Of a DNA stretch of 64,000 nucleotides, positions 45,057 to 54,043 are shown in pieces. The DNA lies in contig JANPER010000081.1 of NCBI GenBank assembly GCA_031423015.1, positions 13,268 through 77,267 of the forward strand, written 5' to 3'. The notes under the pieces were generated by a model. That model was not told where the DNA came from. It saw only the letters and a list, made by a program, of their open reading frames with translations, and did no database searches. The first letter of the stretch is position 1; each line of letters opens with the position of its first letter. This stretch comes from DATGPD01 sp031423015. Its GTDB lineage: Bacteria; Planctomycetota; UBA1135; UBA2386. The position numbers and the translations under genes are program-made.

Positions 45057-46439
45057 ATGCACGATCAGGAACGTAAGTCACTCCTCGCGCCCGAGCTGCG
45101 CGAGCTGCTCGAAGAGGGGCGCGCCGACGCGCTGCAAGAGGTGTTGGGCGACCTGCATCCGCACGACGCCGCGGAGCAGCTGGCTGGTCTGTCGACCGAC
45201 GAGATCACCAAGGTCATCGCCGGTCTCGACCTTGCCCTGACCAAGCAGTTGTTCAGCTACCTGCCGCCCGACGTGCAGGAGGGCATCGTGCTCGGTGGCG
45301 GCCGCGATGTGGTGCAAGCCCTGCTGTCGGCGTTGTCCAGCGACGACCGCGCCGAGTTCCTGGATCGGCTCGACGAACGCGTGCGCGACCAGGTGTTCCC
45401 GCTGCTGTCGCGCGTCGCCCGTGAAGACCTCGTACATCGCGAACGGTTCGCGCCCAATCAAGTCGGCTCGTTCATGAGCACCGAGTACTGCGTACTCGAT
45501 CAGAAGCTGCGCGCGCCCGAAGCGATCGAGGCCGTGCGTCGCCAGGCGCCGAATCGCGAGACGATCTACTACAGCTACGTCACCGACAGCAACGGCCGCC
45601 TGATCGGCTTCTTGTCGCTGCGCGATCTCATCCTCGCGCGCGGCCACCAGACGGTGGCCGAGATCATGAAGCGGACCGCCGTGTTGTCGGTGGCAGTCGA
45701 CGCCGACCAAGCCGAGGCCGCCCGCTTGATCCGCGACTACGACCTCATCGCGCTGCCCGTGGTCGACGCCACCGGCAAGCTCGTCGGCCTGGTCACGCAC
45801 GATGACGCCGCCGACATCGGTCAAGAGGAACACACCGAGGACGTCGAGAAGATGGCCGGCGTGACCGGCGAGACCGAGGCCGCCGGCTACATGGAAGAGA
45901 GCGTGCTCAGCCAACTGCGACGGCGCAGTCCGCTGATCGTGTTCCTGGCGTGTTTTTGGTACTTCACCGCGTCGGTGATCCAGGGCTTCGAGGCGACGCT
46001 CGACGCCAAGCCCGCGGTGCTGCTCGCGCTGTTGCCCATGGTGATGGCCACCGGCGGCATGGTGGGCACGCAAGCCAGCTCGCTCATCATCCGCGCGCTG
46101 GCGCTCGACACGCTGCCGCTCCGCGCGCTGCCGCGCGTGCTGTGGAAAGAGCTGCGCGTCGGCGGCGGCATCGCGATTGCGCTCAGCCTCGTGGCCTTTG
46201 GCCAGGCCTGCTTGCTCGGCCCCGGCCCCACGAGCGTGCTGCTGCCGATCGCCAGCGCGATCGGCATCGCGATGGTGGTGCACGTGCTCAGCGCCGCGCT
46301 GTTCGGCGCCAGCGTCCCGGTATTGGTCAAGGCCGTCGGCGGTGATCCCGCGTTGTTCTCCGTGCCCACGGTGACGGCGATCGCCGACCTTTCGGGGGCA
46401 TTGATCTACCTGCTGGTCGTGACGGCGATGCTCGGCTGA
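45057..46439 (+). CDS. mgtE: MgtE-type magnesium transporter
   Basis: The ATG at 45057 gives 460 residues, normal for MgtE. Residues 1-130 form the helical N domain of HEAT-like hairpins (LEEGRADALQEVLGDLHPHD), about 130-260 two CBS domains (FMSTEYCVLDQKL, DYDLIALPVVDATGKLVGLV), and about 285-460 five membrane helices with the pore motif PMVMATGGMVGTQASSL. The CBS/N domains sense cytosolic Mg2+ and close the channel when it is high. The stop overlaps the start of the RND transporter gene (TGATG), so the two are translationally coupled, an unusual pairing. Confidence 0.95.
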   Translation: MHDQERKSLLAPELRELLEEGRADALQEVLGDLHPHDAAEQLAGLSTDEITKVIAGLDLALTKQLFSYLPPDVQEGIVLGGGRDVVQALLSALSSDDRAEFLDRLDERVRDQVFPLLSRVAREDLVHRERFAPNQVGSFMSTEYCVLDQKLRAPEAIEAVRRQAPNRETIYYSYVTDSNGRLIGFLSLRDLILARGHQTVAEIMKRTAVLSVAVDADQAEAARLIRDYDLIALPVVDATGKLVGLVTHDDAADIGQEEHTEDVEKMAGVTGETEAAGYMEESVLSQLRRRSPLIVFLACFWYFTASVIQGFEATLDAKPAVLLALLPMVMATGGMVGTQASSLIIRALALDTLPLRALPRVLWKELRVGGGIAIALSLVAFGQACLLGPGPTSVLLPIASAIGIAMVVHVLSAALFGASVPVLVKAVGGDPALFSVPTVTAIADLSGALIYLLVVTAMLG

Positions 46440-49400
46440 TGCGCGGCCTCGCCGATCTCTGTGTTCGCCGTCCGGTGTTCGCGACCATGCTGATCGCCGT
46501 CTTGGTGGTGGCCGGCGCTGCTGGCTACGGCAAGCTCGGCATCGATCGCTTCCCGCAGGTCGACCTCCCCACCGTGGGTATCCGCACGTCGCTGCCGGGC
46601 GCGTCGCCGGAGGAGATCGAGGTCACGGTGTCGCAGCCGATCGAAGAAGCGGTCAACACCGTCGATGGCATCGCCGAGCTGCGCTCGATCTCGGCTTCGG
46701 GTAGCTCGTTCGTGCTGCTCACGTTCGAACTGGAACGCGACATCGACACCGCGGCGCAGGACGTGCGCGACCGCGTCGCCAGCGTGTTGCGCCGCCTGCC
46801 GCGCGACATCGACGCGCCGCAGGTGTTCAAGATGGACAACGACAGCTCGCCGGTGCTGACGGTGGCGGTGTCAGGGCCGCGCTCGTTGCGCGAGCTCACC
46901 GAGCTGGCCGACAAGAAGGTCAAACCGCTGCTCGAGCGCAGCGCGGGCGTGGGCGAAGTCGAGCTGGTCGGCGGATTGGAACGTGCGGTGAACGTGTGGC
47001 TCCAAGCCGATCGCCTCGCCGCTTATCGCATGCCGGTCACCACGGTGCGCGAGGCGCTGGCGCGGCAAAACTCGGACGTGCCCGGCGGTTTGCTCACCGA
47101 TGCGCAGCAAGAACAGACCGTGCGCACGATGGGGCGCTACGTCGACCCGGCGGCGTTCGCGGACCTGGTGTTGGAGACCCGCGCGGGCGTGCCGATCCGC
47201 GTGCGCGACGTCGGCTATGTCGAGGACGGCACCAAGGAGGTGCGCAAGGAAGCGCGCCTCGACGGCAGGCCGACGGTGATTCTCGAGGTGAAGCGGCAGT
47301 CGGCCGCCAACACGGTGGTCGTCACCGACGCGTGCAAGGCCAACCTGCTGCGGGCGCGCGCGCTGTTGCCGCCCGACGTCAGCTTGGACGTGATCGTCGA
47401 CCAGTCGCGCTACATCCGCGCCGCGCTGCACGAGATCAACGTGCACCTGCTGGTCGGCAGCCTGCTGGCGACCCTGGTGGTGCTGCTGTTCATGCGCAAC
47501 CTGCGCGCCACCATCATCGCCGCGGTGGCCATCCCGACCTCGGTGGTGACCACCTTCGCGTTGATGTGGGCGCTTGGCTTCACGCTCAACGGCGTGACCA
47601 TGCTGGCGCTCGTGCTGATGGTCGGCGTGGTGATCGACGACGCGATCGTGGTGTTGGAGAACATCTTCCGGTTCGTGGAAGAGAAGAAGATGCCGCCGAT
47701 GCAAGCGGCCAAGGAAGCGACCGCCGAGATCGCGCTGCCGGTGCTCGCCACCACGCTCAGCCTGGTGGTGATCTTCGTGCCGGTGTCGTTCATGTCGAGC
47801 ATCTCCGGCCGCTTCCTCTACCAGTTCGGCATCACCGCGGCGGCGGCGATCATGGTGTCGCTGCTGGTGTCGTTCACGCTCACGCCGATGATGAGCGCCC
47901 GCCTGGTGCGGGTGACCGGCGGCGGCGCGCACGGCGGTTCGCGGCGCGGCTTCTACAAGATCATCGAGCGCGGCTACCTGGCGCTGCTGCGGCTGTCGAT
48001 GCGGCACCGCATGGTGGTGGCCGCGCTCTGCGTGGCGGTGATCGCCAGTACGTACCCGCTGTATCGCGCGGTGCAGCAGGACTACATCCCGGCCGACGTC
48101 GACGAGGCCGAGTTCGAGGTGCGCGTGCAGGGGCCCGAGGGCACCAGCTTGGCCGCGATGCAAACGGTGATGGTCGCCGCCGAGCAGCAGATCACGTCGT
48201 TGCCGCAGGTGAAGCGCGTGCTGACCCAGATCGGCAGCGGTTTTCTCGGCGGCGTCGGCCAGGGCTCGTTCTACGTGCAGATCGCGCCGCACGAGGAACG
48301 CCGCTTCTCGCTCGGTCGCCTGTTCGCCTGCACACTGCGCGGCGAGCCGTTGGCAGCGTTCCGCGGCAACTACGCGCAACGCGAGGTGATGAGCGAGGTG
48401 CGCAGCCGTCTGCGGCGGTTCAAGGACCTACGCTGCTCGGTACGAAACGCGCGCTCGTTCAACATCGGCGGCGGCAACTTCGAGATCGACCTGGCTCTGC
48501 TCGGCCCGGACCTCGGCACGCTGCTCGATCTGGGCGACAGACTCAAGGACAAGGCGCGGCAAGCGGGCGGCATCGTCGACATCGACACCACCCTGCGCCT
48601 CGACAAGCCCGAGCTGCGCGTGACCATCGACCGCCAGCGCGCCGCGGATCTGGGCGTCGACACCGACGACATCGCCTCGGCGTTGCGCCTGCTCGTGGGG
48701 GGCGATCCCCAGGTGTCGCGCTACCGCGACCCGCAGCTCGACGAGGAGTACGACGTGCAGTTGCGGTTGGCAGAGGTCGACCGCGACGAAGCCTCCGAGC
48801 TGGGGGCGCTTTTGATCCCACGTCGCCGCGGCGAGCCGGTGCGCCTCGACAACCTGGTGCAGCTGGTGCCGGCGACCACACCGTCGCGCATCGACCGTCT
48901 CGACCGCCAGAGGCAGAACAGCCTGCGCGCCGGCGTGGCGCCAGGCTTCGCGCTCGCCGATCGCATCGCCGTGCTGCGCCAAGCGGTCGACGAGCTGGAA
49001 CTGCCACCGGGCTACACGACCAAGCTCGCCGGTCGCGCGCGCGAACTGGAGCGCACGTTCCACGAGTTCATTCTCGCCTTCGCGCTGTCGCTGGCGTTCA
49101 TGTACATGATCCTCGCGGCGCAGTTCGAGAGCCTCGCGCATCCGCTGACGATCCTGGTGTCGCTGCCGATCGCGGTGCCGTTCGCGCTGCTGTCGCTCTA
49201 CGCCACCGACAACACCCTCAACCTCTACTCCGCGCTCGGCATCCTGGTGTTGTTCGGCATCGTCAAGAAGAACTCGATCCTGCAGATCGACCACATCAAC
49301 AACCTGCGCCGGCAAGGCCGCTCGCGCATGGAAGCGATCCTCGAGGGCAACCGCGACCGACTGCGACCCATCCTGATGACGACGCTGGCGCTGATCGCCG

Positions 49401-49612
49401 GCATGCTGCCGCTCGCGATTGGCGCTGGCCCCGGCGCCGAGGAGCGCAAGACGATCGCCGTGGTGGTGATCGGCGGGCAAGCGCTGGCGTTGCTGTTGAC
49501 GCTGCTCGCGACGCCGGTGGTGTATTCGCTGTTGGACGATGCTGCGGGGTGGTTTGGGCGGCGATCGACCCCAGTGCCGTCCCCCGAGCGCGGGCCAAGC
49601 GAAGATCAGTAG
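46439..49612 (+). CDS. RND-family efflux pump inner-membrane subunit (AcrB/HAE1 type)
   Basis: The 1057-residue protein has the RND layout: helix 1 at 10-30, a large periplasmic loop, helices 2-6 at about 340-490, a second large loop, and helices 8-12 at about 870-1035. The N-terminal RFPQVDLPTVGI and TVSQPIEEAVNTVDGI blocks and helix 4 VGVVIDDAIVVLENI, with the proton-relay Asp pair, are characteristic; GIVKKNSILQID marks the C-terminal half. It would use the proton gradient to export a substrate from the periplasm. No membrane-fusion or TolC-like partner gene is in the window, so partners must lie elsewhere. The specific substrate cannot be predicted. Confidence 0.93.
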   Translation: MRGLADLCVRRPVFATMLIAVLVVAGAAGYGKLGIDRFPQVDLPTVGIRTSLPGASPEEIEVTVSQPIEEAVNTVDGIAELRSISASGSSFVLLTFELERDIDTAAQDVRDRVASVLRRLPRDIDAPQVFKMDNDSSPVLTVAVSGPRSLRELTELADKKVKPLLERSAGVGEVELVGGLERAVNVWLQADRLAAYRMPVTTVREALARQNSDVPGGLLTDAQQEQTVRTMGRYVDPAAFADLVLETRAGVPIRVRDVGYVEDGTKEVRKEARLDGRPTVILEVKRQSAANTVVVTDACKANLLRARALLPPDVSLDVIVDQSRYIRAALHEINVHLLVGSLLATLVVLLFMRNLRATIIAAVAIPTSVVTTFALMWALGFTLNGVTMLALVLMVGVVIDDAIVVLENIFRFVEEKKMPPMQAAKEATAEIALPVLATTLSLVVIFVPVSFMSSISGRFLYQFGITAAAAIMVSLLVSFTLTPMMSARLVRVTGGGAHGGSRRGFYKIIERGYLALLRLSMRHRMVVAALCVAVIASTYPLYRAVQQDYIPADVDEAEFEVRVQGPEGTSLAAMQTVMVAAEQQITSLPQVKRVLTQIGSGFLGGVGQGSFYVQIAPHEERRFSLGRLFACTLRGEPLAAFRGNYAQREVMSEVRSRLRRFKDLRCSVRNARSFNIGGGNFEIDLALLGPDLGTLLDLGDRLKDKARQAGGIVDIDTTLRLDKPELRVTIDRQRAADLGVDTDDIASALRLLVGGDPQVSRYRDPQLDEEYDVQLRLAEVDRDEASELGALLIPRRRGEPVRLDNLVQLVPATTPSRIDRLDRQRQNSLRAGVAPGFALADRIAVLRQAVDELELPPGYTTKLAGRARELERTFHEFILAFALSLAFMYMILAAQFESLAHPLTILVSLPIAVPFALLSLYATDNTLNLYSALGILVLFGIVKKNSILQIDHINNLRRQGRSRMEAILEGNRDRLRPILMTTLALIAGMLPLAIGAGPGAEERKTIAVVVIGGQALALLLTLLATPVVYSLLDDAAGWFGRRSTPVPSPERGPSEDQ

Positions 49613-49631
49613 CCTCAGCTGTGAGCGGCAG

Positions 49632-49672
49632 TTGCATCGATGCAGGAAAGCAGTTATACTGCATTCATGCAG
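49632..49672 (+). promoter_or_regulatory. Promoter and operator palindromes of the vapBC pair
   Basis: TTGCAT (49632-49637), 17 bases, then TATACT (49655-49660) form a sigma-70-like promoter in an AT-rich island. Two palindromes overlap it: TGCATCGATGCA (49633-49644) and CTGCAT-TC-ATGCAG (49659-49672), suitable for binding of the AbrB-type antitoxin. The -10 box is only six bases before the ATG at 49667, so the mRNA may be leaderless. Confidence 0.6.
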
Positions 49673-49897
49673 TCCAGGACCACCATCAACGAGCGAGGGG
49701 TAATCACGATCCCGGCCGCGATCCGGCAGGCGTTCGGTCTCAAGGCGAACGACGAGCTCATCATCGAAGAGACCGAACAGGGCATCCTTCTGCGACCGGC
49801 CATCAGTGTGCCGCTCGAGGTCTACTCCGCGAAACGCATCACCGAGTTCGTCAGTGACGAGGCGGCGATCGACAAGCACCTTCCCAAGCGTCGGTGA
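49667..49897 (+). CDS. vapB: AbrB/VapB-family antitoxin
   Basis: A 76-residue protein with a SpoVT/AbrB swapped-hairpin fold: TTINERGVITIPAAIRQAFG and KANDELIIEETEQGILLRPA in the first 50 residues, then a tail (EVYSAKRITEFVSDEAAID) that would wrap the toxin. The start at 49667 is preferred over 49640 because of the promoter position. In type II systems it neutralises the PIN toxin and represses its own promoter. The toxin gene starts seven bases after its stop. Confidence 0.85.
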   Translation: MQSRTTINERGVITIPAAIRQAFGLKANDELIIEETEQGILLRPAISVPLEVYSAKRITEFVSDEAAIDKHLPKRR

Positions 49898-49903
49898 GCC
49901 CAC

Positions 49904-50311
49904 ATGCGGGTGTTCCTCGACGCGAACGTCCTGTTCTCCGCGAGCAATTGCAGCAGCACCATCGCAAGGCTGGTTGATTGGCTCATCATCGAGGCGACGG
50001 CCGTCACGAGCGATCTTGCGCGCGAGGAGGCGCGGCGGAATCTGGCGCTCAAGCGGGCAGACTGGCTGCCGGCCTTCGGGCTCCTCGTGGAACGGATCGA
50101 GATGGTGCCTTCGGTGCAGTTCGAATTGCCGGTTGAGCTCGACGAAAGTGACCGACCGCTGCTCTGCGCGGCGATCCGTAGCCGGTGCAGCCATCTCGCG
50201 ACCGGCGATCGGCGCGACTTCGGTCACCTGTTCGACAGGGCTGTCGAGGGTGTGCAGGTGATCTCCTTGCTCCGCCTTGCCGAGCTGCTGGCGGAGCGGC
50301 CCAAGAGCTGA
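49904..50311 (+). CDS. vapC: PIN-domain toxin (VapC-like ribonuclease)
   Basis: The 135-residue protein has the PIN acidic set: Asp6 in VFLDANVL, a Glu at 41-42 in REEARRN, Asp83 in DESDRPLL and Asp102 or Asp105 in TGDRRDF. PIN toxins cut RNA, often tRNA, in a Mg2+-dependent way. It sits directly after the AbrB-type antitoxin gene, forming an apparently intact type II toxin-antitoxin pair. The 114 bases after it read like the tail of an unidentified gene but cannot be assigned. Confidence 0.85.
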   Translation: MRVFLDANVLFSASNCSSTIARLVDWLIIEATAVTSDLAREEARRNLALKRADWLPAFGLLVERIEMVPSVQFELPVELDESDRPLLCAAIRSRCSHLATGDRRDFGHLFDRAVEGVQVISLLRLAELLAERPKS

Positions 50312-50425
50312 GGCTGGGAGGTCTTCCACTACATCGTCACGCAGCCGCGCACTGCGCAAAGACTGGATCATCAAGCCAGCCCTGGCGCACATCGGCGTGG
50401 TGCGCTGAGCCAACTCGGACGACGG

Positions 50426-51409
50426 TCACAGACTGACGCTTTCGCCCACCTCGGCAACGCAAAAGCCCAGCGCGAGGGTGGCGCCGCTGAACCCTGGGTT
50501 GCTGTGGTTCAGGTGAATGAAGCGCACGGCGCCGGGCCGACTCGCGGCCCACGACGCTAGCCGCGCCATCGTATCGACCATCGTCGGATGCGGGATCTCG
50601 GCGCGCACGCGCTCCGGTAGCTCGCGCCCGTCGTAGAACGTGCCGTCGAGATACGCCACGTCGACACCTTCGAGCAACCGTTCGAGCAACCCCGGGTGCT
50701 TGCTCCACGCGTCGACGTCGGGCACGAACAGCACGCATCGACTGGGCCCGCGCACCTTGAACGCCAGCGTGTCGGAGAACTCGTCGCGATGCGGCACGGC
50801 GATCGCTTCGACGGAGAGACCCTCGAACGGCGAGAACGTGCTGCCGGGCGCGACCTCGCGCACGTCGATCTGGCCGAGCTGCACGAGTTGCTTCCACGGT
50901 CCATGCTCGCGCAAGAATCCCGCCATGCGTGGACTCACCCACAACGGCAAGCCCTGCGTCGCGCACACCTCGCGACCGAAGTGCGCGAGCCCGAGGTAGT
51001 GGCCGATGTGCGCGTGCGTGATCAGCACGCCATCGACCGGCGCGCGCCCGCGTGGCCCGCCACCCGCCAGAGTGTGCAGCAGCGCGATCTGCTCTTCGAT
51101 CGCCGGCGTCGCCTCGATCAGCAACAGCTTGCCAGTGTCGCGGTCGTGCACACCAAGGCACGCCGGCGTCTCCCGCCGGCCGCTGCGCCGCGCCTGCGCG
51201 CAGCACGCCTTCTCGCAACCCACGTGCGGCAAGCCACCGTCCTGCGCGCGCCCGAGCACGAACAGGCGGAAGCGCGCCGCGCCGTCGGCCGAGTTCGCTG
51301 CGCCCACACAGCTCGTGCCCAGCAGCGCGAGCGCCAGCAAGAGCGCGGTCAGACGAGCGCACGGCGCAGTGCGACGGAACGACAAAGGCGTGTTCGTCGC
51401 GCGTCTCAC
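50426..51409 (-). CDS. Metallo-beta-lactamase-fold lipoprotein, PqqB-like
   Basis: The 327-residue protein has a lipoprotein signal (LLALALLGTSC, Cys at about 34). RLFVLGRAQDGGLPHVGC and LITHAHIGHYLGLAHFG follow the PqqB pattern, with the metal-binding THAHxGH block. Further blocks are VPHRDEFSDTLAFKVRG, FVPDVDAW, AYLDGTFYDGRE and HLNHSNPGF. PqqB-type proteins are MBL-fold hydrolases/oxygenases of the PQQ pathway. An exported lipoprotein form is more likely a periplasmic hydrolase of unknown substrate. Its ATG overlaps the stop of the sulfatase gene (ATGA), so expression is coupled to the sulfatase. Confidence 0.8.
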   Translation of the reverse strand: MRRATNTPLSFRRTAPCARLTALLLALALLGTSCVGAANSADGAARFRLFVLGRAQDGGLPHVGCEKACCAQARRSGRRETPACLGVHDRDTGKLLLIEATPAIEEQIALLHTLAGGGPRGRAPVDGVLITHAHIGHYLGLAHFGREVCATQGLPLWVSPRMAGFLREHGPWKQLVQLGQIDVREVAPGSTFSPFEGLSVEAIAVPHRDEFSDTLAFKVRGPSRCVLFVPDVDAWSKHPGLLERLLEGVDVAYLDGTFYDGRELPERVRAEIPHPTMVDTMARLASWAASRPGAVRFIHLNHSNPGFSGATLALGFCVAEVGESVSL

Positions 51410-53418
51410 CGCCAGACCCAGTCCGCCCGCTCCGCGTCGGTCAGCGCGCGCAGGTACACGCGCACGTCGGTCAAGTCGCCGGCGAACGCGTTCTCGCCGG
51501 CATAGCTGCCGACTGCGCTGCCAGGGTCACGCGCCAGCGCCAAGCCTTCGCGCGGTTGCGCTGACAGGAGCCGGCCTGGCGCCGAGCCCACGTCCTGCCC
51601 GTCGACGAACAGGTGCAGCGTACCCGCGGCGTCGAGCATCCCCTGCACGCACACCTTGGCGCCGCGTTCCAGCCTGCTGCCGCGCACTTCGCTGAGCGTA
51701 CCGCGGTCGCGCACCGCGAAGCACGGCACGCCAGCGCTGAAGTAGAGCGCGTAGCCAAACCGGCTGCCGCCGTGCGCCAACACCACTCCGTCGCCGCGCA
51801 GCACGCAATGCGCCCCGACGGTCAGCGCCTTGCCGGCGACGTCGCTCGGCGTCTCCACCGCGGCGCGCGCATCTGTTGCCTGCACCGCCTTGCCGGCGGC
51901 GTCGGCTTGCGCGCGCGCCGCGAGCTGCGCCTGATGCGGCAGTACACGGTGCGGATCGTCGTCGCCGGCCTCGGTCTGCAGGCGGCGCAGCTCGCGCTCG
52001 AGTTCGACTTGCACCTCGGCATAGGCGGGCTCGCCGTACACGCTCTTGCACTCGTGCGGGTCGCGTTCGAGATCGAACAACTCCCACGCGTCGAGCTGGT
52101 AGTAGCGGATCAACTTGTGCCGCTGCGTGCGCACGCCGTAGTGACGCGGCACGTTGTGCGCGCCCGGGTTCTCCCAGTAGTGGTAGTAGACCGACTCGCG
52201 CCAGTCTGCCGGCGGCGTGCCGCGCAGCAGCGGCACAAGGCTGCGCCCCTGCATGTCGGCCGGCGCTTCGACCCCCGCGATCTCGAGGAACGTCTGTGCC
52301 ACGTCGAGGTTCTGCACGAAGTGCGGCTCGTCGCTGCCCGCGCGCACCGCGCCCGGCCAGCGCACGATGAGCGGGAAGCGCAGCGACTCCTCGTACATCC
52401 ACCGCTTGTCGTACCAACCGTGGTCACCGAGGTAGAAGCCCTGGTCCGACGCGTACACCACCACGGTGTCAGCGGCGAGGCCGCTGGTGTCCAGGTGGTC
52501 GAGCAGTCGGCCGATGTTCTCGTCCATCGCCGCGACGCAGCGCAGGTAGTCCTTCACGTAGCGCTGGTACTTGGCGCGCACCAAGTCGTCGTCGCTCAAC
52601 CCCGGATCTTGCAGCCGCTGATTCTCGTGCGCAAAGGCCGCGCTCAGCTCGGCGGCCTGCGCCGGGTTCAGGTTGCGTGGCACTTCCAGCTTCAGGTCGA
52701 GCCGCGACAGGTCGCGACGGATGCTCATCGTCTGCGCCGCGGCGCCTGCCGCCCGGCCGCGCCAGTCGTCGAACAGCGTCGGCGGCTCAGGCAGGTCGGC
52801 GTCGGCGTAGAGCCCGAGGTGGCGCTGCGCCGGCAGCCATTCGCGGTGCGGCGCCTTGTGCTGCACCATCAGTAGGAAAGGCCGCTCGTCGTCGCGTTCC
52901 TCGAGCCACTGCACCGCCAGGTCGGTGATCAGGTCGGTGGTGTAACCGGTCACGACTTCGCTGCCCTGCGCACTCAGCAAACGCGGGTTGTAGTACGGCC
53001 CCTGCCCCTGCAGCACCTGCCAGTGATCGAAGCCGGTCGGTTCAGAGACCAAGTGCCACTTGCCGACGAGCGCCGTCTGATAGCCGGCGGCGCGCAGCAG
53101 CTTGGGGAAGGTCGCCTGCGCGCCATCGAAGACTTCGCCGTTGGTGTGCTGACCGTTCCGATGGCTGTGCTTGCCCGTCAAGATCACCGCGCGGCTCGGC
53201 GCGCAGATGGAGTTGGTCACGAACGCATTGCGGAACAGCATGCCCTGCTTCGCCAAGCGATCGATATGCGGCGTTTGATTGACGCGCGAGCCGTACGCCG
53301 AGATGGCGTGGCACGCGTGGTCATCGCTGAAGATGAACACGATGTTCGGCCGCTTCGACGCCTGCGCCGCCGGGGCGGCGACCAGCAGGAGGAACGAGAC
53401 CAGCGAGGCTGCGCGCAT
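51406..53418 (-). CDS. Arylsulfatase-type sulfatase with C-terminal LamG domain
   Basis: The ATG at 53418 gives 670 residues with a signal peptide (SFLLLVAAPAAQA). The catalytic signature CAPSR lies at 72-76; Cys72 must be converted to formylglycine. Asp32-Asp33 are metal ligands, and GKHSHRNGQH, GYQTALVGKWH and YASDQGFYLGDHGWYDKRW follow, as in N-sulfoglucosamine or arylsulfatase-like enzymes of the S1 family. From about 470 to 670 a concanavalin-like LamG-type domain is appended. It is exported and probably removes sulfate from polysaccharides. It overlaps the MBL lipoprotein gene by four bases. An FGE-family gene in the window (36367) is broken, so maturation must use another copy. Confidence 0.93.
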   Translation of the reverse strand: MRAASLVSFLLLVAAPAAQASKRPNIVFIFSDDHACHAISAYGSRVNQTPHIDRLAKQGMLFRNAFVTNSICAPSRAVILTGKHSHRNGQHTNGEVFDGAQATFPKLLRAAGYQTALVGKWHLVSEPTGFDHWQVLQGQGPYYNPRLLSAQGSEVVTGYTTDLITDLAVQWLEERDDERPFLLMVQHKAPHREWLPAQRHLGLYADADLPEPPTLFDDWRGRAAGAAAQTMSIRRDLSRLDLKLEVPRNLNPAQAAELSAAFAHENQRLQDPGLSDDDLVRAKYQRYVKDYLRCVAAMDENIGRLLDHLDTSGLAADTVVVYASDQGFYLGDHGWYDKRWMYEESLRFPLIVRWPGAVRAGSDEPHFVQNLDVAQTFLEIAGVEAPADMQGRSLVPLLRGTPPADWRESVYYHYWENPGAHNVPRHYGVRTQRHKLIRYYQLDAWELFDLERDPHECKSVYGEPAYAEVQVELERELRRLQTEAGDDDPHRVLPHQAQLAARAQADAAGKAVQATDARAAVETPSDVAGKALTVGAHCVLRGDGVVLAHGGSRFGYALYFSAGVPCFAVRDRGTLSEVRGSRLERGAKVCVQGMLDAAGTLHLFVDGQDVGSAPGRLLSAQPREGLALARDPGSAVGSYAGENAFAGDLTDVRVYLRALTDAERADWVWR

Positions 53419-53438
53419 CGGGCCAAGTGTGCGCCGAC

Positions 53439-53467
53439 AGGACGAATGTGTCAGACACATTCGTCCT
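53439..53467. repeat. 29-bp palindromic repeat, copy 2
   Basis: A perfect palindrome: AGGACGAATGTGT and ACACATTCGTCCT around CAG. It lies in the 72-base gap between the divergent sulfatase and DinB-like genes. It matches copy 1 at 10435-10463 except for one base, and its core recurs at 42492-42502. Confidence 0.8.
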
Positions 53468-53490
53468 GGCTGGCTACGTTTGTGCGGCGC

Positions 53491-54012
53491 ATGAGCCACG
53501 AACAACTGACCGTCCGCCTGTCGGAGAACCGCGATGCGCTGCTCGCGCAGTGCGATGCGAAGCCAGACAATCACGACAAGAGCTATGCGGCACGCAAGTG
53601 GACGGTGCGCGCGATCCTGGCCCACCTCGCCGACGTCGAGATGATCAACCTGTGGCGATTCGGGCGCTCGATCGCCGAGCCGGGCGCCACGGTCGAGGCG
53701 TTCGATCAGTCCGCATGGGCGCGCGCGCACGCGTACGCCATGCGCCCCGTCGAGGTGAGCCGCGGGCTCTTGCTCGGCGCCCGCGACGCGCTGATCCACA
53801 CCTTGGCGACGACTTCCCCCGACGTCCTCGCGCGCGGCAGCGCCGTGCACCCCGAGAAAGGCACGCTCCCCCCGCTGCGCTGGGCGCAGGTCACGCTCGA
53901 CCACGCCGAGCACCACCTGTCGCAAATCGTCGCCGCGCGCGCCGGCATCAAGTGGGTGCCGGTCGACCGCCCCGACGCGTGGCTGTTCACGACGCGGCCG
54001 CGCCCAGAGTAG
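53491..54012 (+). CDS. DinB-family metalloprotein
   Basis: The 173-residue protein starts at the ATG at 53491, and its helical four-bundle pattern fits the DinB_2 superfamily. The three usual metal-binding His positions are plausibly His44 in ILAHLADVE and the pair in LDHAEHHLSQI near residue 140. W-T-V-R at the start of helix 2 is typical (KWTVRAILAHL). Members act as thiol-dependent transferases or have unknown roles. It is divergent from the sulfatase gene, with a palindrome between them. Confidence 0.8.
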   Translation: MSHEQLTVRLSENRDALLAQCDAKPDNHDKSYAARKWTVRAILAHLADVEMINLWRFGRSIAEPGATVEAFDQSAWARAHAYAMRPVEVSRGLLLGARDALIHTLATTSPDVLARGSAVHPEKGTLPPLRWAQVTLDHAEHHLSQIVAARAGIKWVPVDRPDAWLFTTRPRPE

Positions 54013-54043
54013 CGACGCTACCCCAAGTCAGCCGCGTGAAAGC

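Noticed and set aside
46996..49857. Second-frame open frame of about 953 codons over the RND gene
   Set aside because: It overlaps the strongly conserved RND reading frame and has shadow composition.
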